Source: Anthoceros angustus (lineage: Eukaryota > Streptophyta > Anthocerotopsida > Anthocerotales > Anthocerotaceae). From it: a stretch of DNA of 64,000 bases. Under the pieces are notes generated by a model that did no database searches, had not been told where the DNA came from, and saw only the letters and a list, made by a program, of their open reading frames with translations. The stretch spans positions 1,178,001 to 1,242,000 of the forward strand of contig MU008160.1 in NCBI GenBank assembly GCA_010909165.1. The letters are read 5' to 3'. This document shows, one piece after another, positions 10,550 to 19,702 of this stretch. The position numbers were made by a program, and so were the translations under genes. The stretch's first letter is position 1. Each line of letters opens with the position of its first letter.

Positions 10550-11000
10550 ACCAACCCTCCTGTACAATCGAATATAAAGAACGCAATAGGTTCAATGGGA
10601 ATATATATCACGTGTGGAACATGCAAATGAGGTCCACTCTCGATGCTTGATACGATTGGGACATTGTGAGTGAACAGTACCAGGCGCCTACATCTGCTGC
10701 CACATAGGATGACAAAGATAAGTGGACGAATGCCAATAATGTCGCACGACATAAGCTGAACCTGTCTTCTATTCCTGTCAAGAGTTTGTATGTGGCTGAG
10801 AGCGGTGGTCAAGAGTGCCCATGTGGCTCGAGGTTTGAAACAGCGTTAGCCCAACTTTGGCATGCACGGCTAGGCCATGCCAACAAGGACAAACTTGTCA
10901 AGATGTCGAATACAAATGTTACAGACAGCCACCACCTAAATGTTTCAAGGAGTTACCATTATGTGATGCCTGTATCATTGTTGCCAAGCAGTGTCTGATT
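10550..11000 (+). pseudogene. second copia fragment: Gag and GAG-pre-integrase
   Basis: Plus-strand remnants of a different copia element. At 10575-10760 the reading F-N-G-x-x-Y-H-V-W ... K-W-T-N-A-N-N-V-A-R corresponds to copia Gag but contains stops. At 10786-10998 comes S-L-Y-V-A-E ... L-W-H-A-R-L-G-H-A-N, the GAG-pre-integrase block. No LTRs were found, and the rest is missing. Confidence 0.75.
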
Positions 11001-11039
11001 ACGCTGCTTTTCTACCTCGTTCTGTTGCTGGTTATAGGA

Positions 11040-11695
11040 AAAGCTGAGCCCACAACAGGAGATTGATTCCTGCGAGACTTGGGGGAATCTCATCACCAAG
11101 CACGCAAGCTTGAGAGCCGAAATCCGCACAGTTGCAGACTTTCCTCCTCCACGCGGAGGCCGGGAATTATGCTATCAGTCACTGCTAAGGAAGGTTCAGA
11201 GACCCCAACAACCGGATAGACGAAGAAGATCTGCACGCCTCCCAACGTGGCGGAAGAATTTGGCGGCGAAGACCTACTTAAATCGGAATTCAGGCATCCA
11301 AACTGCCGGAATGGATGAAGCAGCTGACTCTCTCCTTCTCCAGAGCAAGGCAGGGAGCTCCCAACAAGCCAGGCGCTTGCTGCGGCGGCCATGGCTTCCG
11401 GGCTGGGTGTGTGGAGCTACATGGCGTAACGGGCTTGGGGGTGTTTGCTCTCTTGTTTACTATCATCAGGCAGAAGCGGAAGATGATGGAGATGGGTTTC
11501 GGGTCCGAGTCCGGTTCCAGCAAGGTCATGAAGGGCCAGCCTGGCTGTGTGACTGACCAGGTTCCCGTTTGGGCTGGTGGATGCAAGGCAAGGACGCCAC
11601 TGAATTCTTCTTGACAGCACGGGGAACAGGTGGAGCTTTCAGAATTGCCTGGTCTTTCTACGCTGCCGCGATAGGGTCATGGGCAATTTTCTCAG
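11040..11695 (+). pseudogene. SSS transporter 5' fragment, copy A
   Basis: Matches the 5' flank and first two exons of the SSS gene at 29.8-30.5 kb: the shared leader begins 'gctgagcccacaacag' and 'gcaagcttgagagccg', and exon 2 gives T-E-F-F-L-T-A-R-G-T. Exon 1 is broken (stop after 12 codons, deletion of the region coding the first membrane helix) and the exon 1 donor AAG|GTGACG has become AAG|ATGATG. After exon 2 the sequence passes directly into PPR N-terminal sequence in the same frame (11569-11790), skipping all later SSS exons. This makes an SSS::PPR fusion frame. Confidence 0.8.
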
Positions 11696-13084
11696 GAGGG
11701 AGCAGGAGGGACGGCATGGCGCTGTTGCTGTTGCAAAATGTGGCGTGCTTTTTGTATTCGGAGCAGCAGCAACGGTCAGTTTGTGACTGAAATTTGAAGC
11801 AAAGCTTAAGGGGCGCGGACGATGGCCTGACACTGCGCTCCCAGCCAGACGAAAGAATTCCGCAGAAAGCGAAACGGTGGGGAGATATGCCCTCGGACAC
11901 AAGTGGGTATACGACTTCACGCTCAAAACGTCCAGGTGCAGGAGCTGCTCTTGTCCAAGGCCATGAGTGATTTTGCTGCATCACATCTTGCCTGTTCAGC
12001 GGGATGGACTTCAGATTGGGCAAGCCACATCGGGGACCAAGGTGAAGACGGCATCGTCCGGCCTGTTTCTGGGGTTCATGAATTCGACCGCAGTCGCCTC
12101 GCATGAGAGGCCGGGGCGGCATGGTGCTATGGCTGCGATTGCTGCTCCTGCTTCCTGGAGAAGCCTGCAAGACGATTTCCAGATCGTTTGCCACAGCTGC
12201 AGCGGCAACCAAGGTGGCAGCTGCCTTGCACAATCCTTGGGTGAGTGCCTTTTGCTGGTGTGAAGCTGGGCCAGGCACCAAGGATCAAGGTTAGGGTTCC
12301 CGGTGTTGCTGGCAAGGTGTAGGAGCAGGAGCAGCTGGATCTCTCCCTGAGGAGGTTATTTGAGGAGGGAAGGCTCAGTGATGTGGTTGAGGCGTTGGAC
12401 CTAGTGGTGCAGCGATCCTCGTTTGTTCCCCACACTCACTTCTATCGTGTTCTCGTGCATCTCAGACAGGGATTTGGATCTTGGCAAGCGTGTGCATGCC
12501 CTCTCCCTTAGAAGTGGGTATGAGTCGAACACGTTCCTGGCCAACCTCATCATTCGCATGTTTGCTTCTCATGGGAAGCTGGAGGAAGCATGCAGGTATT
12601 TTTAATGTGACTGCACCAGACATCTTTATGTGGCATTCCATCATCTCAGCCTTTGCTGAGCATGGCCAGTTCACCCAGGCTGTGCAACTGTATCGTTGGA
12701 GCGGACGTCGGGGTTAAACCCAACAACTATGTATATGTGGTCGTCGAAAGTGTGTTCTAGCGCAGCCGATTTGGCTTCTGAGAAGGAGGTTCATGCTGAT
12801 ATACTGCGAAGTGGCGCTGAGCTGGATGTATTCGTCAGTAGTTGTCTAGCAGACATGTATGCGAAATGTGGGGAGGTGGATGAGGCTCGCGGAGTTTTCA
12901 GCAGCTTGTCCCAAAGGAATGTGGTCACCTGGACAGTCATGATTTCAGGATATGCGGAGCGTGGGTTTGGTCAAGAAGCTCTGAGTCTTTATGTAAATAT
13001 GCTACAAGAGGGTGTGACTCCTGATGATTTCACGTTTGCCAGCGTTTTAGAAGCTTGTGGCCTTGTGAGAGATCGACATCGTGG
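11696..13084 (+). pseudogene. PPR gene N-terminal part, copy A
   Basis: The sequence after 11696 parallels the start of the intact PPR gene at 32784 (M-A-L-L-x-L-Q-N-V-A and R-W-G-D-x-x-S-D-T), then diverges into a presequence-like cassette (12103-12294), then PPR repeats from about 12460. Frames are broken at several places, including near 12605 and 12715. The last PPR repeat runs into SSS exon 1 sequence of the next unit at 13085, so this copy has no C-terminal half. Confidence 0.8.
12103..12294 (+). other. organelle presequence-like cassette, copy A
   Basis: The frame starts MRGRGG, runs through Leu- and Arg-rich residues and R-S-F-A-T-A-A-A, with almost no acidic residues: the look of a mitochondrial or plastid targeting sequence. 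The same cassette occurs at 13866 and, more diverged, at 23080. It is absent from the intact PPR gene at 32784. Confidence 0.5.
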
Positions 13085-13461
13085 GAAGCAGCTGACTCTC
13101 TCCTTCTCCAGAGCAAGGCAGGAGCTCCCAACAAGCCAGGCGCTTGCTGCGGCGGCCATGGCTTCCGGGCTGGGTGTGTGGAGCTACATGGCGTAACGGG
13201 CTTGGGGGTGTTTGCTCTCTTGTTTACTATCATCAGGCAGAAGCGGAAGATGATGGAGATGGGTTTCGGGTCCGAGTCCGGTTCCAGCAAGGTCATGAAG
13301 GGCCAGCCTGGCTGTGTGACTGACCAGGTTCCCGTTTGGGCTGGTGGATGCAAGGCAAGGACGCCACTGAATTCTTCTTGACAGCACGGGGAACAGGTGG
13401 AGCTTTCAGAATTGCCTGGTCTTTCTACGCTGCCGCGATAGGGTCATGGGCAATTTTCTCA
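13085..13461 (+). pseudogene. SSS transporter 5' fragment, copy B
   Basis: Second copy of the SSS exon 1-exon 2 fragment, with the same exon 1 truncation and same lost donor as copy A, so the damage preceded the duplication. It fuses to PPR N-terminal sequence at ~13461. Confidence 0.8.
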
Positions 13462-14847
13462 GGAGGGAGCAGGAGGGACGGCATGGCGCTGTTGCTGTTG
13501 CAAAATGTGGCGTGCTTTTGTATTCGGAGCAGCAACGGTCAGTTTGTGACTGAAATTTGAAGCAAAGCTTAAGGGGCGCGGACGATGGCCTGACACTGCG
13601 CTCCCAGCCAGACGAAAGAATTCCGCAGAAAGCGAAACGGTGGGGAGATATGCCCTCGGACACAAGTGGGTATACGACTTCACGCTCAAAACGTCCAGGT
13701 GCAGGAGCTGCTCTTGTCCAAGGCCATGAGTGATTTTGCTGCATCACATCTTGCCTGTTCAGCGGGATGGACTTCAGATTGGGCAAGCCACATCGGGGAC
13801 CAAGGTGAAGACGGCATCGTCCGGCCTGTTTCTGGGGTTCATGAATTCGACCGCAGTCGCCTCGCATGAGAGGCCGGGGCGGCATGGTGCTATGGCTGCG
13901 ATTGCTGCTCCTGCTTCCTGGAGAAGCCTGCAAGACGATTTCCAGATCGTTTGCCACAGCTGCAGCGGCAACCAAGGTGGCAGCTGCCTTGCACAATCCT
14001 TGGGTGAGTGCCTTTGCTGGTGTGAAGCTGGGCCAGGCACCAAGGATCAAGGTTAGGGTTCCAGTGTTGCTGGCAAGGTGTAGGAGCAGGAGCAGCTGGA
14101 TCTCTCCTGAGGAGGTTATTTGAGGAGGAAGGCTCAGTGATGTGGTTGAGGCGTTGGACCTAGTGGTGCAGCGATCCTCGTTTGTTCCCCACACTCACTT
14201 CTATCGTGTTCTCGTGCATCTCAGACAGGGATTTGGATCTTGGCAAGCGTGTGCATGCCCTCTCCCTTAGAAGTGGGTATGAGTCGAACACGTTCCTGGC
14301 CAACCTCATCATTCGCATGTTTGCTTCTCATGGGAAGCTGGAGGAAGCATGCAGGTATTTTTTAATGTGACTGCACCAGACATCTTTATGTGGCATTCCA
14401 TCATCTCAGCCTTTGCTGAGCATGGCCAGTTCACCCAGGCTGTGCAACTGTATCGTTGGAGCGGACGTCGGGGGTTAAACCCAACAACTATGTATATGTG
14501 GTCGTCCCGAAAGTGTGTTCTAGCGCAGCCGATTTGGCTTCTGAGAAGGAGGTTCATGCTGATATACTGCGAAGTGGCGCTGAGCTGGATGTATTCGTCA
14601 GTAGTTGTCTAGCAGACATGTATGCGAAATGTGGGGAGGTGGATGAGGCTCGCGGAGTTTTCAGCAGCTTGTCCCAAAGGAATGTGGTCACCTGGACAGT
14701 CATGATTTCAGGATATGCGGAGCGTGGGTTTGGTCAAGAAGCTCTGAGTCTTTATGTAAATATGCTACAAGAGGGTGTGACTCCTGATGATTTCACGTTT
14801 GCCAGCGTTTTAGAAGCTTGTGGCCTTGTGAGAGATCGACATCGTGG
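13085..14847 (+). repeat. tandem segmental duplication, unit B (1763 bp)
   Basis: Near-identical second copy of 11317-13084, differing by a handful of single-base indels. The PPR frame continues beyond its end at 14848, so unit B keeps the original downstream junction and unit A is the inserted duplicate (or the array arose by unequal exchange). Confidence 0.92.
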
Positions 14848-15957
14848 GAAGCAGCTTCATGTGCATATTCAAGAAAGCGGAGTGGTAGCGGATGTGGTTG
14901 TGGGTAATTACCTCATAGAGATGTATGCGAAGTGTGGAAGTGTGGAGGACGCTCAGAGAGTGTTAGACACAATGTCTCATAAAGATGTCGTAACCGTAAC
15001 GTGGAATGCCATGCCGACAGGATTTGTTGAGCATGGTCTTGGTAGGGAAACTTTTGGTCTTCATGCACGAATGCAACAGGAGGGCACCACACCCAGTCCT
15101 GCTACGCTTGCCTCCCTCCTACGAGCATGTGCTAGCACCCGAGACTTGTAACAGGGAATGGAGCTTCATGCTCAGATCAATAATTGGGGACTAGAAGGTG
15201 ATGTGGTTATCGGCAGCTGCTTGGTTGACACGTATGTCAAATGTAGGAGCTTGGAGGATGCACGGCGTGTGTTTGATGGGTTGCGCACCAGAGATGTGGT
15301 GCTGTGAACTGCCATGATAGCAGCATATGCTCAGAATGGCCTTGGTGAAGAAGCCCTCAGTTTGTATGCCAACATGCAAAAGCAGGGCCTCACTCCTGTA
15401 AATTATGTGACAGTCGTCTGCCTCCTTCAAGCATGTGCCAGTGTGGGCGCTCTGAATCAAGGTAAGCAGCTTCACGCAGAGATCAACGAACAAGGACTGG
15501 AGCCTGACTTGGTGATTGGCAACTGCCTGGAGAAGTTGCAAGCTTGCAAGCGCTAGGAAGAAGCTTGCAAAGGCGTGCATCGAAGTAGAAAACCAGGTGC
15601 ACCAGTTCAGAGTAGGAGAAGAAAGGGATGACATATCGTCCAAGCTCATGAGCGTGAACCCACGGCTGAAGGAGGAAGGAGGCCATGTGCCATCTGGTGA
15701 TGAAGGCAGTGTCAGAGGCGGAAAAGGAAGATGCCTTGTGTGGGCCTGCTGAGAAACCGGAATTGGCATGTGGTCTGCTGACAACCCCAGATGGCACACC
15801 CTTGCTGGTTACCAGGAAACTTCGGATCGCAACGATTGCCACAACGGCACCAAGAACTTGTCGAGGCTGGATGGTGTGTCGAGGCTGTGTGGTCAGAGGT
15901 GCACAACCTACGCACTGTTTTGTAGACGGCTCAATGTTCCTGTGGTGATAGGCGTTT
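13462..15957 (+). pseudogene. PPR-DYW pseudogene, copy B
   Basis: The longest PPR copy in this block. Presequence-like cassette at 13866-14123, then PPR repeats with typical motifs (D-M-Y-A-K-C-G, V-V-T-W) at 14182-15560; the best frame is 14456-15151. There is an in-frame stop at ~15149 (CTTGTAACAG), another at ~15305, and then a jump at ~15535 from a PPR repeat straight to the E/DYW region (A-K-A-C-I-E-V-x-N-Q-V-H-Q-F-R-V-G-E-E), so several repeats are deleted. In the DYW domain the first Cys of C-x-x-C-H is Arg (R-N-D-C-H) and frames break near the end. It is related to the intact gene at 32784. Confidence 0.85.
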
Positions 15958-16145
15958 GATAGTACATAGTTGAGGATAGGAGCTGTAGGTAGATAAAAAT
16001 ACTATACTTGAGGACTGAACAAGCAATTCAAGACAAGCTCTTGCTGCTTAATACTTGATTGGAGCCTGTGCAAATCAGTGCATCAGTTGGAAGGCCTGGG
16101 AGCCTCTGGATGGCAAGGATGTGACAAACGAATGCCTGTTAAGTT

Positions 16146-16390
16146 TGCAAGGGCATTTTTGGTGGGAACCTACCTGTCCAGCATAACTTTGAAGACATGT
16201 TACTCTCGTTTGCAAGGGCGTTTCTGGTGGGAAACCTACCTGTCCAGCATAACTTTGAAGACATGTTACTCTCGTTTGCAAGGGCGTTTCTGGTGGGAAA
16301 CCTACCTGTCCAGCATAACTTTGAAGACACGTTACACTTGTGTGCACGTTTTTGGTGGGAACCTACCAGTCCAGCATAACTTTGAGTAGC
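16146..16390. repeat. 66-bp tandem repeat, ~4 copies
   Basis: The unit contains 'gcaagggcgtttctggtggg' and 'ctgtccagcataactttgaa'. Starts fall at about 16146, 16212 and 16278, with a diverged fourth copy. Frames through the array are artefacts. Confidence 0.85.
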
Positions 16391-17040
16391 TTCAGTTGCC
16401 ACCCACGACTTGTGAATATTTGTTTTGATGTCCCCGTTGTATCCCTGTTTCATTTTCAACAAAGACTCGTCAACAAGGAGTTGCTAGCAAAAGAACAGTT
16501 TGTCAACACAACTTGTAAACAAACGAAGACCAATCCCTGGAACGAGTAAAAGCATGCCAATGACATGGTAACATTTTTTTTTATTTACTTAGTGAACAAT
16601 GTAAAATAGTGGGAAACTGTCCCAGCGAGAACTTGAAAAACTTAACGAACATCACTCTCAACAGCCTCTTGGAAGTCCACCAACCAGAAGAGAAGAAGAG
16701 AAGATCCTCGTGAAAAATAGGGGGCTAGCATGCATGCCCCACCCAGGTTTTCAAGGACGTACAAACAGCCTGGGCTGCTGCTTACCAGCAAGCTTGAACT
16801 AAGGGCCATAAGGCAGCACAGGAGAAGCAAGGACACAGCAGCAAGGACAGAGCAGCATCAGTTTTGCCTTGGCAAGCTTGGCCTCCCTGCAGCGGGGGAA
16901 ATGGGTACTGTAACCTGCCGACCCATGGCAGTCCTGCAAGCTCTATGGGTCTGGAAGAGGGAACCTGAATGGGGAAGAAGAAGCAAGAGGGCAAACATTG
17001 AGCAGCACACATAAACACAGAATGTGTACAAGAGGGCAAG
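16391..17040. other. unassigned intergenic sequence
   Basis: Mostly unique sequence with a T-run near 16570. It lies 3' of the LPCAT gene on the minus strand and may hold part of its 3' UTR. No gene is recognised. Confidence 0.4.
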
Positions 17041-17043
17041 GCA

Positions 17044-17297
17044 AACCAAGGCAAAGAAGAGGAAGAAGGAAGAGGGAAGAAGAAGAGGAAGGGGGAAGCA
17101 GAAGAGAAAGAGGGAAGAAGAAGAGGAAAAGGGACGAAGAAGAGGAAAAGGGAAGAAGAAGAGGAAAAGGGAAGAAGAAGATGAAGAGGGAAGAAGAAGA
17201 TGAGGAGGGAAGAAGAAGATGAGGAGGGAAGAAGAAGAGGAAGAGGGAAGAGGAAGATGAAGAGGGGAGAAGAAGATGAAGAGGGAAGAACAAGTTG
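17044..17297. repeat. purine-rich low-complexity tract
   Basis: Long GAAGAAGAGG-type polypurine run on the plus strand, directly downstream of the stop codon of the minus-strand acyltransferase gene. It gives long low-complexity frames on both strands, which are not called. Confidence 0.85.
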
Positions 17298-18776
17298 TCA
17301 TTGATCCTTGTTTGCAGCAGGTATCCTGGCGATCCTTGGTGGCTTCACCAGGCGGCCGAAGAGGATGACCAGGATGGGCAGCACGGTCCCAGACCACCAC
17401 ATGCTGCGGTAAGCCTGGATCGTGTCGGACGCATCCAGCACCAAAAATCCAATGCAGGAGTAGTGCAGCACGAAGGAGGCGAATGAGGCTCCCAAAAGCC
17501 AGGCCGCAGCCCGTCCGAGGCGAGTCCGCGCCATGGCCAGCTGCCACTTGTAGATGACCCTGGCGCCAGCGATCATCAACGCCGTGTGCACGAAGAACAG
17601 AAGGTAGCCCGAATACAGCCCATGCCAAACAGCGCTCACCACCTGGGTGGCAAGCAACTGCAGGAACCCGGGCTTTCTCCCCCTGCCCACCAGCCGCTGA
17701 TACACGTAGACTCGCAGCCAGGTCCCCACATGGATGTTCCAGAAGAGCGGCAGCTCCGCCCCGCTGCCCACAAACTCCACCCTTGGGATGTCCACGTTCC
17801 TGGCCCGATCCCACTTGGGTCCCCCGGGCCCCAGCCCGCTGAATCCCAATCCGGACACGATCACTGCCGCCTCCGACAGGCTCCAGATGAAGTAGTACTT
17901 CCACCTTGCTGTGAATCCGCACATCCAGATGAAGCAGAACCGCTTCCAGACCGGCCAAACCTGGTAAGCCGGGCTGGAGAGAAACGCCAAGGGGAAGAGC
18001 GGGGACAGATACATGAAGAGCAGCATGCAAATGGCGGATCTGGCCACAGCCCGGAGCGTGGCCCCCCAGGGAGCGGGAACCGGCCCAGCCCACAATCCGT
18101 CCCGCTGCGTCCAGTCCTGGTAGTCTCGGTACTCGTACACGGGCCCCGCCAGGTGGGTTCCGCAGCAGAAGCAGAATCCGAGGTACTGGATCGGGGATGG
18201 CAAAGTGCGGATGATCCTCCTCTCCCGCTCCTTGTCCAGCTGCTGCTGAGGCAGCAATTTCTGCTCTTGTTGATTCAGCTGCTCTCGTTGCTGCTGCTCC
18301 TGGAGGTGGGCGATGGCGGATGGGGAGCCGTCCTGGTAGTTCATGGCGGCTGCGATCACCTTGAGGGTGAGGACCATGAGGGCGCCCGTGGCGTCAATGC
18401 CACCCTGCTTCCAGGCGTCCCCGCTCATGAAGCGTACATGACAGGCCAGGAGGAAGCCGAAGGCGAGGAGGAAGGTGAGGGAGCCGCAGCGGGGGCGGAA
18501 GAGGAGCATGGAGAGGTAGGAGGCGAGCACGGGGAGAGCGCAGAGCAGCACAGCCTGCCATCCGAAGGCCAGGTAGGTGAGGAGCAGGCCCGAGACGGCG
18601 GCGTAGGCGTGGCGGACGCCCGGGAGCGAGCCTGGCACCAGCCGCCATGCCCAGCTCGCCGGGAGCGTGGCCGCGAAGGCGATCAGGAAGCGCAACACGG
18701 GCACCGAGACCCCCAGCAGCTCCGAGGCTTGCGCCAGATCCACAGACCCAGAGCTGTTGTTGCTGTTGCTGCCCAT
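17298..18776 (-). CDS. LPCAT: lysophospholipid acyltransferase, MBOAT family (LPCAT/LPLAT type)
   Basis: 492 residues, single exon. It transfers acyl groups from acyl-CoA to lysophospholipids (Lands cycle) in the ER. The N-terminus after the ATG (L-G-V-S-V-P-V-L-R-F-L) and blocks such as M-S-G-D-A-W-K-Q-G-G-I-D and G-F-T-A-R-W-K-Y-Y-F-I-W-S match plant LPCAT1/2 closely. MBOAT catalytic candidates are Asn347 (L-F-W-N-I-H-V-G-T-W-L-R) and His385 (A-V-W-H-G-L-Y-S-G-Y). About ten hydrophobic segments are visible. The family's usual length is ~460; the excess is a Gln/Glu-rich insert of ~35 residues after I-A-H-L-Q and a Ser/Asn-rich start. The start is the first in-frame ATG (18776); the frame is open further upstream but without ATG. 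Angiosperm orthologues have several introns, and this copy has none. Codons are strongly GC-ending. Confidence 0.93.
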   Translation of the reverse strand: MGSNSNNSSGSVDLAQASELLGVSVPVLRFLIAFAATLPASWAWRLVPGSLPGVRHAYAAVSGLLLTYLAFGWQAVLLCALPVLASYLSMLLFRPRCGSLTFLLAFGFLLACHVRFMSGDAWKQGGIDATGALMVLTLKVIAAAMNYQDGSPSAIAHLQEQQQREQLNQQEQKLLPQQQLDKERERRIIRTLPSPIQYLGFCFCCGTHLAGPVYEYRDYQDWTQRDGLWAGPVPAPWGATLRAVARSAICMLLFMYLSPLFPLAFLSSPAYQVWPVWKRFCFIWMCGFTARWKYYFIWSLSEAAVIVSGLGFSGLGPGGPKWDRARNVDIPRVEFVGSGAELPLFWNIHVGTWLRVYVYQRLVGRGRKPGFLQLLATQVVSAVWHGLYSGYLLFFVHTALMIAGARVIYKWQLAMARTRLGRAAAWLLGASFASFVLHYSCIGFLVLDASDTIQAYRSMWWSGTVLPILVILFGRLVKPPRIARIPAANKDQ

Positions 18777-19702
18777 AGCCGCCGCCGCTCCTGCTGCTGC
18801 TGCTCCTGTCTCCTCTGCGTCCGGAGCCGGCGCTCTGTGCTTCTTATTATGCGCTGTCTCCAGCTGCTGAATCCCGCCTGCTGATGTTGCCAAGTTTTCG
18901 TGTCTGGGACGGATTTAGAACTGTCCGCATCGGGTATAGCAGTTCCTCGACGAAGTCACGCCTGCTCCTCTTCATCCTCCCCGATGCTCGCTGTCGGGAG
19001 GCTCTTGCGGAAAACGGCGAAGACTTCTATAAGGGGAGGGGCTGACAGGCAGGCTTCAGTCCATGCATGCTTTTGATTTGATGGTCACGGATGTGCCTAG
19101 TGCTTGGCTTCACTGAGACTCGGTTGCCTCCTTTCAATCGGATCATGTCCGCCATGGTCTGCAACCACCGAATGCTCACGTTTATCGATGCTTCGTATGA
19201 CTGCCTATCCCCGCAAAGTCTCCACCCGTCTCTGCGCAATAGCTCCAGCACATCTGGCCCTGAAATTGAGATGCAACATCTCTGACTTCGTCACCCTAAA
19301 AGCAACTGCCTGTACGCGCACGATGGACTTCAACTACACCGCTAGTCAGCATCATGTACTCAGTGGACATGATCAGAAAGACAACGTAAAATGCCTTCCT
19401 ACTCTGCCTTTCAGTCCCAGCTCGAATAGCAAGCTCGTGACTTAGATTCCTAACAAAGGACACAAATCAAGTCAGGGAGCAGAGTTGGCCATATGGTCAA
19501 CAGTGACGAGTGATTTTGGTGTGACCAGATTGGATCAAGAGTTTAAAAGGACAGCTCGACACTGTGATGGAGTCTCTGATTACTCTGCTTTGTGAACAGC
19601 CTTGGTGCAACGCCTCTGATGGAGGTTATGATCTCCGGGGGGAGAGCAGTTGCACAGCTCAAGCGAACATGCCACACTTTCGTGCAAACGTACACTTACC
19701 GG
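18777..19702. other. LPCAT 5' region and unassigned sequence
   Basis: Immediately upstream of the acyltransferase ATG the sequence is GC-rich and open on the minus strand (probable 5' UTR and promoter). From about 19020 to 19702 no gene or repeat is recognised. Confidence 0.4.

Larger units (their letters stand above)
11317..13084 (+). repeat. tandem segmental duplication, unit A (1768 bp)
   Basis: Unit A (11317-13084) and unit B (13085-14847) are nearly identical and directly adjacent. Each starts with GAAGCAGCT, and the same 9 bases occur where unit B ends (14848), so the junction carries microhomology. The units hold SSS exons 1-2 and the N-terminal third of a PPR gene. Confidence 0.92.

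Noticed and set aside
16858-18093. 411-residue minus-strand frame overlapping the LPCAT gene
   Set aside because: Shadow of LPCAT plus the polypyrimidine tract (Ser/Leu/Phe runs); no family motif.
17586-18884. 432-residue plus-strand frame opposite LPCAT
   Set aside because: Antisense shadow of a GC-rich gene; low-complexity composition.
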